Positions 27,690 through 36,268 are shown, counted from the stretch's first letter. The stretch is DNA of 64,000 bases from Methylotenera sp. (GCA_030693535.1 JAUYAL010000077.1:248001-312000), one strand, 5' to 3'. A program made the numbers and translations. The notes: generated by a model not told the origin, from the letters alone.

Positions 27690-28520
27690 TTAGCGTAAAG
27701 CAGTTGCGTTACGGTTCATCCACCACTGCAATCCGTTGATTGAGAACAGTAACAAGAATGAAATAATAAGCATGACAACAGCGACAGCCGTTGCGCTTGC
27801 ATATTCGTATTGCTCTAATTTAGTGATGATAATCAGTGGTGTGATTTCAGAAACAAAAGGTACGTTACCTGCAATAAATATGACTGAGCCATACTCACCA
27901 ATCGCGCGTGCAAAAGCTAAAGCAAATCCCGTCAACAGTGCGGGCCAAATGGAAGGCATAATGACTTTAGAAAATGTTTGCCAGCGACTAGCGCCTAGAC
28001 TGGCCGCAGCCTCTTCTGTCTCAGCTTCTAGGTCTTCTAAAACAGGCTGTACGGTACGCACCACAAAGGGCAAGCCGATAAAAGTAAGTGCAATGATGAC
28101 GCCTAGTGGTGTGAATGCCACTTTAATACCATGTGGCTCGAGCCAAGAACCAATCCAACCATTACCTGCGTACACAGCTGTTAGCGCAATACCAGCTACA
28201 GCAGTTGGCAATGCAAACGGCAAATCCACTAAAGCATCAATGATTTTTTTACCTGGAAAAGTGTAACGTACTAGCACCCAAGCCGTGAGTAAGCCAAAAA
28301 CGGCATTAATTGATGCACCTAGCAACGAGGCGCCAAAAGTTAACCGATATGAGGCCATTACTCTTGGGGCTGTAACTACAGTCCAAAATTCATCAAAAGT
28401 TAATTCGGTAGTTTTTATAAATGCCGCTGATAATGGAATCAGCACAATTAAACTTAAATAAAGTAGGGTGTATCCTAAAGACAGATTAAACCCAGGAAGT
28501 ACATTTTTTTGTTTTGCCAT
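27690..28520 (-). CDS. cysT: Sulfate ABC transporter permease CysT
   Basis: The 276-residue protein is the second permease subunit (CysU in E. coli nomenclature), with six membrane helices and the EAA loop [20 protein letters not shown] near residue 175. Family signatures [16 protein letters not shown] and NGLQWWMNR are present. It is the first gene of the cysTWA group and has its own plausible promoter 60-90 bases upstream, so it can be expressed apart from the EAL gene and sbp. Confidence 0.93.
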   Translation of the reverse strand: MAKQKNVLPGFNLSLGYTLLYLSLIVLIPLSAAFIKTTELTFDEFWTVVTAPRVMASYRLTFGASLLGASINAVFGLLTAWVLVRYTFPGKKIIDALVDLPFALPTAVAGIALTAVYAGNGWIGSWLEPHGIKVAFTPLGVIIALTFIGLPFVVRTVQPVLEDLEAETEEAAASLGASRWQTFSKVIMPSIWPALLTGFALAFARAIGEYGSVIFIAGNVPFVSEITPLIIITKLEQYEYASATAVAVVMLIISFLLLFSINGLQWWMNRNATALR

Positions 28521-28582
28521 AATCTTTATTCGTTCATTTTTACAGTGGTTGCCAATGTAACAGGGCTTTATATAAGTTAAAA

Positions 28583-28610
28583 ATAATATTTACCTATATC
28601 GATATAACAA
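28583..28610 (-). promoter_or_regulatory. Candidate sigma70 promoter for cysTWA
   Basis: On the minus strand TTGTTA (28610-28605) and TATTAT (28588-28583) are separated by 16 bases, about 60 bases before the cysT start. The spacer overlaps the perfect palindrome TATATCGATATA (28595-28606), which could serve as an operator. Confidence 0.45.
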
Positions 28611-28640
28611 AAAGTAATTATAAGTACCTAATTTAAATGT

Positions 28641-29525
28641 TTAGGCTACCTTAGGAGCATTAGGTTTTTGTTTGTTGGAATGAAAAAGTTGTGATGGTTG
28701 CAAATCTTTAGCTGCCGTAGCTTTTCCAAGAAAATCACCTTGAAATAAAGTAGCGCCACTTTCAATGGCAATATTAAGTTGTACTTGTGTTTGAATTCCG
28801 TTAATTACTGGCTGCGCACCTAAGTCTTTAATCATTTTAATGAGTCCGGGTAGCGCTTTACGAACACGACCATCACTTTCGGCAATTTGGATTAAACTGG
28901 TGGCTAACTTCACAAAGTCTGGTGAAAATTTCCATAGCCGATTGATATGAGAGTCAGCGCTACCAAAACCATCTATCGCAATACGGTAGCCACGATCATG
29001 ATAGTTATCAATTGCCTCGGTTAATTGTTTATCCTGCTCGATTTTTTCCTCCTGAATTTCTATTACTACTCGATTTGTCGGTACTGAATTGGAATGTAAG
29101 ATAAATTCAAAAACCTTGCCATGTTGGTTAACTGAAGTGAGTAATTTAGGATGCACTTTAAGAAACAGCAGTCCATTTTCTTCATAAATTTGCTTGAAAT
29201 TGAGCACATGTAAAGTTCTGCTTACACGATCAAATTGCACAAGCTTTCCGGTTTGTTCTGCATAAGTAAAAGCGAAATCCGGTGTACTGGTCAGTGAGCC
29301 GCCTAATGAAGGTTTCAATAAAGCCTCGTGACCATACAAATCACCCGCTGCACTGTCATAAATTGGCTGAAACTCGGTGTTTAACTGTACTCCGATAAAG
29401 GTGCTATTGAATTCACCGGTAGATTGCTCGGCTAATCCATAATCATCCAGGTCTAAAAGTAAAGATTCTTTAAGTTGCAATCTAAGTTGATCTAGATGTT
29501 GTGCAATAGTTTTAATATCTGCCAT
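28641..29525 (-). CDS. Degenerate EAL-domain protein in the sulfate uptake locus
   Basis: The 294-residue cytoplasmic protein is a stand-alone EAL domain (FQPIYD at 52-57, EALLK at 67-71). Several residues required for cyclic di-GMP hydrolysis are missing: the N of the FINLS motif is Lys123, the second Asp of DDFG is Gly186, and AEGVE is replaced by INGIQ (Glu to Asn242). Glu67, Glu156, Lys206 and Gln262 remain. It is therefore probably a non-catalytic binder, of c-di-GMP or of a protein as in E. coli YdiV. It starts 37 bases after sbp and ends 120 bases before cysT, so it is encoded inside the sulfate transport locus. A link between sulfur status and c-di-GMP signalling is inference. Confidence 0.85.
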   Translation of the reverse strand: MADIKTIAQHLDQLRLQLKESLLLDLDDYGLAEQSTGEFNSTFIGVQLNTEFQPIYDSAAGDLYGHEALLKPSLGGSLTSTPDFAFTYAEQTGKLVQFDRVSRTLHVLNFKQIYEENGLLFLKVHPKLLTSVNQHGKVFEFILHSNSVPTNRVVIEIQEEKIEQDKQLTEAIDNYHDRGYRIAIDGFGSADSHINRLWKFSPDFVKLATSLIQIAESDGRVRKALPGLIKMIKDLGAQPVINGIQTQVQLNIAIESGATLFQGDFLGKATAAKDLQPSQLFHSNKQKPNAPKVA

Positions 29526-29562
29526 TTTTTAATCCTTATATAACCATTTATTTTTTGTCGAT

Positions 29563-30570
29563 TTATTTGCTGTAGATTTGATCAAAGGTTCCACCATCGG
29601 CAAAATGTTTTTTTTGTGCCTTAGTCCAACCACCAAATACCTCATCCACGCTAAATAGATCGAGCCTTTTGAATTGGGCACTATGTTTTGCTGCTACAGT
29701 ATCCAAGCGTGGTCTTAAATTATGTTGAGCCGCAATTTCCTGACCTACTTCAGAAAAATGGAATTCCGTATAGGCTTGAGCAATAGCCTGGGTTTTATGT
29801 TTGTTGGAAAATTTATCCACTACAGCAATTGGGTTTTCGGCCAAAATACTTGCAGACGGATATACAACGTCAAACTGGTCACCCAACTCTTTTTTAATGA
29901 GGTTGACTTCATTTTCAAAGGTAAGCAACACGTCACCAATATTGCGTTGAGCGAAGGTTGTAGTTGCTCCGCGTCCGCCAGTATCTAAAACAGGTACGTT
30001 TTTAAACAGCTTGCTGACAAAGTCCTTAGCCTTAGCGTCATCGCCACCTTTTTTAACGATGTAACCCCATGCCGCCAAATAGCTATATTTTCCGTTACCA
30101 GAGGTTTTTGGATTAGGGACTACAACAGCTATGCCAGGTTTGATTAGGTCATCCCAGTCATTAACTTTTTTAGGGTTACCTTTGCGTACAAGAAACACGG
30201 TGGTTGAAGTGCTAGGTGAGCTTGAGTAAGGTAATCGTTTCTGCCAATCTTTTGGAATCAGCCTGCTACGCTCATAGAGAATATCAATATCAGGTGACTG
30301 GTTCATACTAATGACATCTGCTTCTAAACCGTCAGCTACAGATCGTGCTTGTTTGCTAGAGCCACCATGAGATTGGTTAATCGTGACTGTTTCGCCAGTT
30401 TTTTGTTTCCAGTATTTAGCAAATGCAGGGTTGAAGTCTTTATAAAATTCACGACTCACATCGTATGAAACATTAAGCAATGTGCTATCTGCAATTGCAT
30501 TGGATGATAAAAGTGATGTTGAAGAAAAAAGTAAACTCGTAATCAAGATTCTCTTTAGCATTTGATGCAC
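29563..30570 (-). CDS. sbp: Periplasmic sulfate-binding protein (first copy)
   Basis: Sbp captures sulfate in the periplasm and delivers it to CysTWA. The 335-residue precursor has a signal peptide of about 27 residues (ending NAIA). The mature part begins with the family start STLLNVSYDVSREFYKDFN, and the anion-site motifs SHGGSSKQAR, GNGKYSYLAAWGY and DTGGRGATTTF follow. It ends in the family tail [10 protein letters not shown]. It is first in the minus-strand locus sbp-EAL-cysT-cysW-cysA. A close paralogue is encoded at 36347-37351. A second Met three codons in is an alternative start. Confidence 0.94.
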   Translation of the reverse strand: MHQMLKRILITSLLFSSTSLLSSNAIADSTLLNVSYDVSREFYKDFNPAFAKYWKQKTGETVTINQSHGGSSKQARSVADGLEADVISMNQSPDIDILYERSRLIPKDWQKRLPYSSSPSTSTTVFLVRKGNPKKVNDWDDLIKPGIAVVVPNPKTSGNGKYSYLAAWGYIVKKGGDDAKAKDFVSKLFKNVPVLDTGGRGATTTFAQRNIGDVLLTFENEVNLIKKELGDQFDVVYPSASILAENPIAVVDKFSNKHKTQAIAQAYTEFHFSEVGQEIAAQHNLRPRLDTVAAKHSAQFKRLDLFSVDEVFGGWTKAQKKHFADGGTFDQIYSK

Positions 30571-30761
30571 CTTGTGTTTTCAATTAGAAGGTGTGCACTT
30601 TAAATAGCCACTTAAACAATGTAAAAGAATATTAATAAATATAAATATAATTAAATAGAATATAATGAAGTTTGCGTTATTTTTTAGTAACTTTTAATCC
30701 ATGCTCTTTTTTTACTAGATAGAGTGGTGTATATTGCATGGATGCAAACAAATTTAAGCTC

Positions 30762-30789
30762 ATGACGAACACCTAATTATTAATACAAT
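30762..30789 (+). promoter_or_regulatory. Candidate sigma70 promoter of epsC-srpI
   Basis: ATGACG (30762-30767) and TACAAT (30784-30789) are 16 bases apart. Transcription would start near 30796, giving a leader of about 108 bases that contains the whole terminator hairpin at 30827-30858. Confidence 0.4.
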
Positions 30790-30808
30790 ATTCTCGTAGT
30801 TAGCTAGT

Positions 30809-30858
30809 GCTGACCGGACAACCGGAAGCCAGCGTGTCGAAAGACCGCTGGCTTTTTT
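30809..30858 (+). promoter_or_regulatory. Attenuator-like leader: terminator hairpin with overlapping alternative hairpin
   Basis: The terminator has arms AGCCAGCG (30827-30834) and CGCTGGCT (30846-30853), an inner GTC-GAAA-GAC cap and a run of six T (30853-30858). No plus-strand gene lies upstream within the divergent gap, so it can only interrupt the leader of epsC-srpI. An upstream hairpin GCTG-A-CCGG-ACAA-CCGG-AAGC-CAGC (30809-30833) uses the 5' arm of the terminator, so the two structures exclude each other. This is the layout of a riboswitch or protein-controlled attenuator. It matches no class I can name. A short terminated sRNA is an alternative reading. Confidence 0.65.
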
Positions 30859-30903
30859 GCATTCTAGCGACGCGTATGTTGTGAAAAATACCAATCAAAA
30901 AAT

Positions 30904-31935
30904 ATGAAGTCTAATCATCAAGATATTGAAAACCACATGGCTGAAACTGCCCTAGATTGTGGTGGGCTGGGTATTAGTCAAGTCGTGACGCAACTGCGTG
31001 ATTTGCGACTATCTTCACTAGAGCAGAGAAAACGGCGCGATAAACCACCAAAATTACCATCGCGCAAAGCTCTACAAGTGGTAGTTGAGGGGTTAGCCGC
31101 AGCATTGTTTCCTAATCGTTTAGGCGTACCCGATATCAGAGATGAAGGTATCGACTATTTTGTTGGTCATACCCTTGATGTAGCCTTACGTGAGCTTGTT
31201 TTACAAGTTAAATTGGAGCTTAATTTTGCAGCTGATACTGAAGACAATCATCAGCAGAAATCTCACTATGTAGGTAAAACGCCTATAGACATTGTTAGGC
31301 AGTTTGCAAATCAATTGCCAACAATACGCACGCTTCTTGATAGTGATATCAAAGCCGCTTACGAAGGCGATCCAGCGGCAAGATGCGTGGATGAGGTCTT
31401 GGTATGTTATCCCGGAATTTTAGCCATGATTCATTACAGGCTTGCGCATGCATTACATAGCTCTGGCTTGCCACTTATCGCACGCATGATTTCTGAATTG
31501 GCTCATTCTGCGACTGGTATTGATATTCATCCAGGGGCTGATATTGATGAGAGCTTTTTTATTGACCACGGTACTGGAGTAGTCATTGGGGAAACGACAA
31601 TTATTGGAAAACATGTTCGTATCTACCAAGCGGTTACTTTAGGAGCCAAACGTTTCCCGACAGATGACGATGGCAATTTACTTAAAGGTAAGGCTCGCCA
31701 TCCTATTGTGCAAGACGGTGTTGTGATTTATGCAGGGGCCACAGTGCTTGGTCGTATCACTATTGGGCGTGGCTCAACAATTGGAGGCAATGTTTGGCTG
31801 ACCCATAGCGTGCCAGAAAATAGCAATATCACACAAGCCAACACCTTATCTACTGCACTAGAAGCGAATGCTAATCACAGTAATAAGGCAGAGATCACAA
31901 GCAATTTATCTGCTGCTGCAAACCATACGCATTAG
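30904..31935 (+). CDS. epsC: Serine O-acetyltransferase, EpsC type
   Basis: The 343-residue enzyme makes O-acetylserine from serine and acetyl-CoA, the carbon skeleton for cysteine. A helical N-terminal region of about 190 residues precedes a left-handed beta-helix from about residue 195. The catalytic signature DHGTGVVIGET is near 220, followed by IYQAVTLGAKRF and GGNVWLTHSVP. It belongs to the long EpsC type that accompanies family 2A encapsulins, and the shell gene follows 49 bases later. The C-terminus ends in NHTH and lacks the terminal Ile with which CysE proteins dock into CysK. No strong ribosome binding site precedes the ATG at 30904. Confidence 0.93.
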   Translation: MKSNHQDIENHMAETALDCGGLGISQVVTQLRDLRLSSLEQRKRRDKPPKLPSRKALQVVVEGLAAALFPNRLGVPDIRDEGIDYFVGHTLDVALRELVLQVKLELNFAADTEDNHQQKSHYVGKTPIDIVRQFANQLPTIRTLLDSDIKAAYEGDPAARCVDEVLVCYPGILAMIHYRLAHALHSSGLPLIARMISELAHSATGIDIHPGADIDESFFIDHGTGVVIGETTIIGKHVRIYQAVTLGAKRFPTDDDGNLLKGKARHPIVQDGVVIYAGATVLGRITIGRGSTIGGNVWLTHSVPENSNITQANTLSTALEANANHSNKAEITSNLSAAANHTH

Positions 31936-31984
31936 CTTTTTATATCACCAATTTATTTAATAAAACTTTTATCAGGAGATTGAC

Positions 31985-32899
31985 ATGACAGACCAACAAC
32001 ATCAAACCGCACTGGGTGACGTCGCCGCACGCACGCTTTCGAATGCTACCAAAACGGTGCCGATGCTCAGCACCATAACCCCGCGTTGGCTAGTACACCT
32101 CATGCAATGGGTGCCAGTAGAAGCTGGTATCTACCGTGTTAACAAGGCCAAAGATCCTAGCGCGATTGAAGTCGATTGTTCACACAAGGATGAGCGCGAA
32201 TTACCAGCAACCTTTGTAGACTACGAAGAATGGGGTCGTGAGTATGTATTGAATGCGGTGAATACCGTGGTAGATGTACATACCCGCGTATCTGATTTGT
32301 ACAGTAGCCCGCACAACCAAATTAAAGAACAATTGCGCCTAACCATTGAAGTCGTTAAAGAGCGCCAAGAAAGCGAACTCATTAACAACAAAGAATATGG
32401 CTTGTTGCATAACATTGCTAAATCACAAAAAGTGAAATCACGTACAGGCGCACCAACACCTGATGACTTTGACGAGCTACTTACAAAAGTATGGAAAGAG
32501 CCAGCCTTCTTCTTGGCGCATCCACAAGCGATTGCTGCATTTGGTCGTGAGTGCACAAGACGTGGTGTGCCACCACCAACAGTAGCGTTGTTCGGCTCAC
32601 AGTTTATTACATGGCGCGGTGTGCCGATTATTCCTTGCGATAAATTGAAGGTTACTGGTGGTAAAACCAATATCCTGCTATTACGCACAGGTGAAAGCCG
32701 TCAAGGTGTGGTTGGTTTATATCAACCGAATTTGCCAGGCCAGCAAAGCATGGGCTTATCAGTACGCTTCATGGGCATTAACCATAAAGCGATTGCTTCA
32801 TACTTGGTATCACTCTATTGCTCACTCGCGGTATTAACCGACGACGCGATTGCCGTTTTGGAAAATGTTGATGTAGGCAACTACTATGAGTACAAATAA
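31985..32899 (+). CDS. srpI: Family 2A encapsulin shell protein (SrpI)
   Basis: SrpI is an HK97-fold capsid-like protein that self-assembles into an icosahedral protein compartment. The 304-residue length and the sequence throughout (for example FLAHPQAIAAFGRECTRRG and the C-terminal ending LENVDVGNYYEYK) fit the SrpI family known from Synechococcus. No cyclic-nucleotide-binding domain is present, which separates it from family 2B. AGGAG lies 6 bases before the ATG. The cysteine desulfurase gene overlaps its end by 14 bases, so shell and cargo are translationally coupled. Compartment and cargo relation are established for homologues; here they are inferred from similarity and gene order. Confidence 0.93.
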   Translation: MTDQQHQTALGDVAARTLSNATKTVPMLSTITPRWLVHLMQWVPVEAGIYRVNKAKDPSAIEVDCSHKDERELPATFVDYEEWGREYVLNAVNTVVDVHTRVSDLYSSPHNQIKEQLRLTIEVVKERQESELINNKEYGLLHNIAKSQKVKSRTGAPTPDDFDELLTKVWKEPAFFLAHPQAIAAFGRECTRRGVPPPTVALFGSQFITWRGVPIIPCDKLKVTGGKTNILLLRTGESRQGVVGLYQPNLPGQQSMGLSVRFMGINHKAIASYLVSLYCSLAVLTDDAIAVLENVDVGNYYEYK

Positions 32900-34721
32900 T
32901 GCGTTTTCAACATTAGGCGACGTTTCAGCATTTGAGCCAGAGGCCATTTTGGCTTCACTACCCGGTGAACATCCACGTGCAACTTCAGCGTTAGCGCTAG
33001 GTAGAAAAGCCAGTGAAACAGGGCATTTCGATGTCGCGGAATTAAGCCGCATTGTGAATGAGCTTTATGCAGAAGGTTTTCCTGCGGGTTCTCCTTTGGC
33101 TAAACAGCCAGAGGTGCCGAGCACGGCGTCGTTGACGCATGTGGCCGTAGACTCAGTGTTGCCAGCTAAAGGGCCTGCACAAGTGCCTACGCCCTCATTC
33201 GCCTCAGCTATTCCAAGCATTGCATCTACACAACCAGACTTTGCACATTTAGAGGCCTTATATCAGCAGCATAGTCAGGCATCAGCCGGTAGCATTGATC
33301 TTGGTTCTTTATTGGGCGGTTTCGACAATCCGTATGAAAGTGACCTCAAAAGCTTGCTAGGTAACTCGCAACACAGTCAGGCTGGCATCACCAGTGCAGG
33401 TTCTAGCAAGCCAAACATACCTGATACAACTGGATTTTACTTTCTGCAAGAGGCACAATCAAATCTGAATGCCTCTCCGTTAAATCAGACTGCGCCTTTG
33501 CCTGCTGCCGCACATCCGCCGTTTGATGCCGATTTAGTACGTAAAGACTTTCCAATACTGCAAGAATTGGTTAACGGCCGCCCACTGATTTGGTTTGATA
33601 ATGCTGCGACAACACAAAAGCCACAAGCGGTGATTGATCGAATTTCATATTTTTATCAACATGAAAACTCGAACATCCACCGTGCGGCGCATGAACTCGC
33701 CGCGCGTGCAACGGATGCTTATGAAGACGCACGTGAAACAGTACGCCGTTTTATCAATGCACCGTCAGTCGACAACATCGTATTTGTGCGCGGTACCACA
33801 GAAGCGATTAATCTGGTCGCTAAAACCTGGGGTAAAAAGCATCTAGGTGCAGGTGATGAAATTCTAATCTCTCATTTAGAGCATCACGCTAACATCGTGC
33901 CATGGCAGCAATTATGCCAAGAAACAGGCGCCAAGCTTAAAGTGGCACCTGTGGATGATAGTGGTCAGATATTATTGGCTGAATATCAAAAGCTGCTCAC
34001 TTCACGTGTGAAACTTGTTTCATTTACTCAAGTATCTAATGCGTTAGGGACAGTTACACCCGCCAAAGAGATGATTCAAATGGCACACCGTGCGGGTGCT
34101 AAAGTATTGTTGGATGGCGCACAATCAGTTTCACATATGCGTTCAGACGTACAAGCTTTAGATCCTGATTTCTTTGTATTTTCAGGCCACAAAGTGTTTG
34201 GGCCAACTGGCATTGGCGCGCTTTATGGCAAACCAGAGCTGTTAGACGACATGCCCGCCTGGCAAGGTGGTGGCAATATGATCCAAGACGTGACGTTTGA
34301 TAAAACCGTCTACCATGAAGCACCATCAAAGTTTGAAGCAGGCACAGGTAATATTGCTGATGCAGTGGGCTTAGGTGCAGCTCTGGAATACGTAGAGCGC
34401 ATTGGCATTGATAATATTGCGCGTTATGAACATGAACTCTTAGTGTACGCAACAGCCGCCATGCAAAAAGTACCGGGCTTACATTTAGTTGGCACTGCCG
34501 CAGAAAAAGCCAGTGTTTTATCCTTTACGCTGGATGGTTACAAGAGTGAAGAAGTGGGTGCAGCGCTCAACAAAGAAGGTATTGCGGTACGTTCAGGCCA
34601 CCATTGTGCACAACCCATTTTACGCCGGTTTGGGCTTGAAACTACGGTAAGGCCATCACTGGCTTTTTACAACACGCGTGCTGAAGTCGATGTAATGGTG
34701 AATGCTTTGTTACGTTTGTAA
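32886..34721 (+). CDS. SufS-type cysteine desulfurase with N-terminal encapsulin cargo region
   Basis: The 611-residue protein removes sulfur from cysteine as an enzyme persulfide, giving alanine. The catalytic domain (about 211-611) is SufS-like: the PLP lysine is Lys436 (SGHKVFGPTG) and the persulfide Cys is Cys574 (RSGHHCAQPI), exactly 138 residues apart as in E. coli SufS (226/364). The first 210 residues are extra: low-complexity, rich in Ser, Pro, Ala and Gln, with short hydrophobic motifs such as LSRIVNELYAEGFPAG near residue 52 and GFYFLQEAQ near 184. In family 2A systems such an extension loads the enzyme into the shell. The start codon lies inside the end of srpI. Confidence 0.92.
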   Translation: MSTNNAFSTLGDVSAFEPEAILASLPGEHPRATSALALGRKASETGHFDVAELSRIVNELYAEGFPAGSPLAKQPEVPSTASLTHVAVDSVLPAKGPAQVPTPSFASAIPSIASTQPDFAHLEALYQQHSQASAGSIDLGSLLGGFDNPYESDLKSLLGNSQHSQAGITSAGSSKPNIPDTTGFYFLQEAQSNLNASPLNQTAPLPAAAHPPFDADLVRKDFPILQELVNGRPLIWFDNAATTQKPQAVIDRISYFYQHENSNIHRAAHELAARATDAYEDARETVRRFINAPSVDNIVFVRGTTEAINLVAKTWGKKHLGAGDEILISHLEHHANIVPWQQLCQETGAKLKVAPVDDSGQILLAEYQKLLTSRVKLVSFTQVSNALGTVTPAKEMIQMAHRAGAKVLLDGAQSVSHMRSDVQALDPDFFVFSGHKVFGPTGIGALYGKPELLDDMPAWQGGGNMIQDVTFDKTVYHEAPSKFEAGTGNIADAVGLGAALEYVERIGIDNIARYEHELLVYATAAMQKVPGLHLVGTAAEKASVLSFTLDGYKSEEVGAALNKEGIAVRSGHHCAQPILRRFGLETTVRPSLAFYNTRAEVDVMVNALLRL

Positions 34722-34743
34722 CTGTTTTATTGCAGAAAGTTAT

Positions 34744-34787
34744 GCCCTGTAAGCCAATATTAGAGCGGCTCTCAGGGCGTTTTTTTG
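34744..34787 (+). terminator. Intrinsic terminator of the encapsulin operon
   Basis: Arms GCCCTG/CAGGGC with an inner AGCC/GGCT pair are followed by seven T or more. The hairpin begins 22 bases after the desulfurase stop. Confidence 0.75.
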
Positions 34788-34878
34788 ACTATTTTTATCG
34801 TTTATTATAAGCTAAAAAAATCTGACGACCTTGGTAAAGGTTTGCCAGATATCAAGTGGGGAGAAAAAGCATGCTACA

Positions 34879-34903
34879 CCGTTTAATTTTAAGTGTTAAA
34901 CGG
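34879..34903 (-). terminator. Possible terminator after cysK
   Basis: Perfect 8-base arms CCGTTTAA/TTAAACGG lie 20 bases beyond the cysK stop. The T run on the minus strand comes only about 11 bases later, so intrinsic termination is uncertain. Confidence 0.35.
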
Positions 34904-34923
34904 CAACCACTTTTTGCAAAAGG

Positions 34924-35901
34924 TTAAACCGCAATCCCCTGCGCATCAAAAAAACCATCAAACAAAATTGAGCTAAGATATCGCTCACCAGAATCAGGCA
35001 AAATGACAACAATCGTTTTACCTGCATTTTCAGGGCGCTTAGCATAACGCACAGCAACGGCCGCTGCCGCACCGCAAGAAATACCCGAAAGAATCCCCTC
35101 TTCGCGCGCCAATCGTTGCGCATAAAGCACAGCTTCCTCATTGCTCACTTGAGCAATATCATCAACTAAAGACAAATCAAGTGTCTCTGGCACAAAACCG
35201 GCGCCAATACCCTGTATTTTATGTGGAGCAGGTTTAAGTTCTTCACCTGCACGTTTTTGAGTGAGCACAGGGCTTGCGGCAGGCTCAACGGCCACTGAGG
35301 TAATCGCTTTACCCTGTATGTTTTTAATATAGCGTGATATGCCAGTGATTGTTCCCCCAGTGCCAACGCCAGAAACTAGAATATCGATTTTCCCCTCAGT
35401 CGCATTCCATATTTCTGGACCTGTGGTTTTTTCATGAATAGCAGGATTAGCTGGATTTTTGAATTGTTGCAGCAGCACATAACGGTCAGGGTCAGATGCA
35501 GCAATTTCCTCTGCCTTGGCTATTGCACCACTCATACCTTTAGCGCCCTCTGTCAGTACTAATTTTGCACCATAAGCCACCAATAGTTTGCGTCGCTCAA
35601 TACTCATGGTTTCTGGCATTGTGAGTGTAAGTGGAATGCCACGTGCAGCAGCAACAAAAGCGAGAGCAATCCCCGTGTTGCCGCTGGTGGGCTCTACAAT
35701 CTCTTTACCTGCGCCTAATAGACCACGCTGCTCTGCATCCCAAATCATTGCAGCACCAATACGACATTTCACTGAGTACGCTGGATTGCGTCCCTCTATT
35801 TTTGCTAATACCGTTGCGGTTGCACCATCGGTGATACGGTTTAGTCTGACAAGAGGTGTGTTGCCAATAGATTGTGCATTATCTTCAAACCAATTTGACA
35901 T
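34924..35901 (-). CDS. cysK: Cysteine synthase A (O-acetylserine sulfhydrylase)
   Basis: CysK joins O-acetylserine and sulfide to cysteine, using PLP. The 325-residue protein has the PLP lysine in [19 protein letters not shown] near residue 43; the VKCRI form matches CysK rather than CysM. The substrate loop [11 protein letters not shown] is near 70 and the phosphate-binding GTGGTITGI near 177. It closes the minus-strand group yezD-porin-sbp-DUF2325-cysK and converges with the encapsulin operon, whose EpsC makes its substrate. Cytoplasmic enzyme. Confidence 0.95.
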   Translation of the reverse strand: MSNWFEDNAQSIGNTPLVRLNRITDGATATVLAKIEGRNPAYSVKCRIGAAMIWDAEQRGLLGAGKEIVEPTSGNTGIALAFVAAARGIPLTLTMPETMSIERRKLLVAYGAKLVLTEGAKGMSGAIAKAEEIAASDPDRYVLLQQFKNPANPAIHEKTTGPEIWNATEGKIDILVSGVGTGGTITGISRYIKNIQGKAITSVAVEPAASPVLTQKRAGEELKPAPHKIQGIGAGFVPETLDLSLVDDIAQVSNEEAVLYAQRLAREEGILSGISCGAAAAVAVRYAKRPENAGKTIVVILPDSGERYLSSILFDGFFDAQGIAV

Positions 35902-35968
35902 TGATATTCCTTTGTTAGATTTAATCTGAGTGAATGTAACAACTTTGGGTTGTATTTTAATGCTTGTG

Positions 35969-36268
35969 TCAGTTAACTAAAAACTGAGCATCAAGCCTAT
36001 GTAAGCGGTTTTGCAATGCCTGCGAATCATTCGGTGTATAAATCACCTGAATTCCTCGGCTCATCGCGTGACGTTTTATCTTATGCGTGATGGAGTGGCT
36101 AATCCAGTTAGTAATCAATACGATTATTTTAGTGTCGTTCGGAATTGTCTTATTCCTGTCACCAGGTTTACGGTCAGACCAATGATGGATGTGGTCTACA
36201 CCATAATGAGTTAAAACTTGCTTGATACCGGCAACCTGATCGCCGCCTACAATTAACACTGAACTCAT
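35969..36268 (-). CDS. DUF2325 domain protein
   Basis: The 99-residue protein matches the DUF2325 pattern: [18 protein letters not shown] at the start, then [10 protein letters not shown] and a [12 protein letters not shown] strand-helix. The fold is likely a small Rossmann-like alpha/beta domain. It has no cysteine. It lies between sbp and cysK on the same strand with gaps of 67-78 bases, so it is probably expressed with the sulfur genes. No biochemical function is established for the family, and I do not assign one. Confidence 0.8.
   Translation of the reverse strand: MSSVLIVGGDQVAGIKQVLTHYGVDHIHHWSDRKPGDRNKTIPNDTKIIVLITNWISHSITHKIKRHAMSRGIQVIYTPNDSQALQNRLHRLDAQFLVN

Larger units (their letters stand above)
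30571..30903. other. Divergent regulatory region between sbp and epsC
   Basis: The 333-base region drives sbp leftward and epsC-srpI rightward. The left two-thirds are very AT-rich, as CysB-type control regions often are, but I see no reliable CysB site. The right third contains a sigma70 promoter and the attenuator-like leader described separately. No open frame is supportable. Confidence 0.6.

Noticed and set aside
30809..30858. Assignment of the epsC leader to a known riboswitch (SAM types, guanidine-II)
   Set aside because: The loops (ACAA, GAAA) and stem lengths do not fit the ACGR loops of guanidine-II or the SAM class cores; it is left as an unnamed attenuator.
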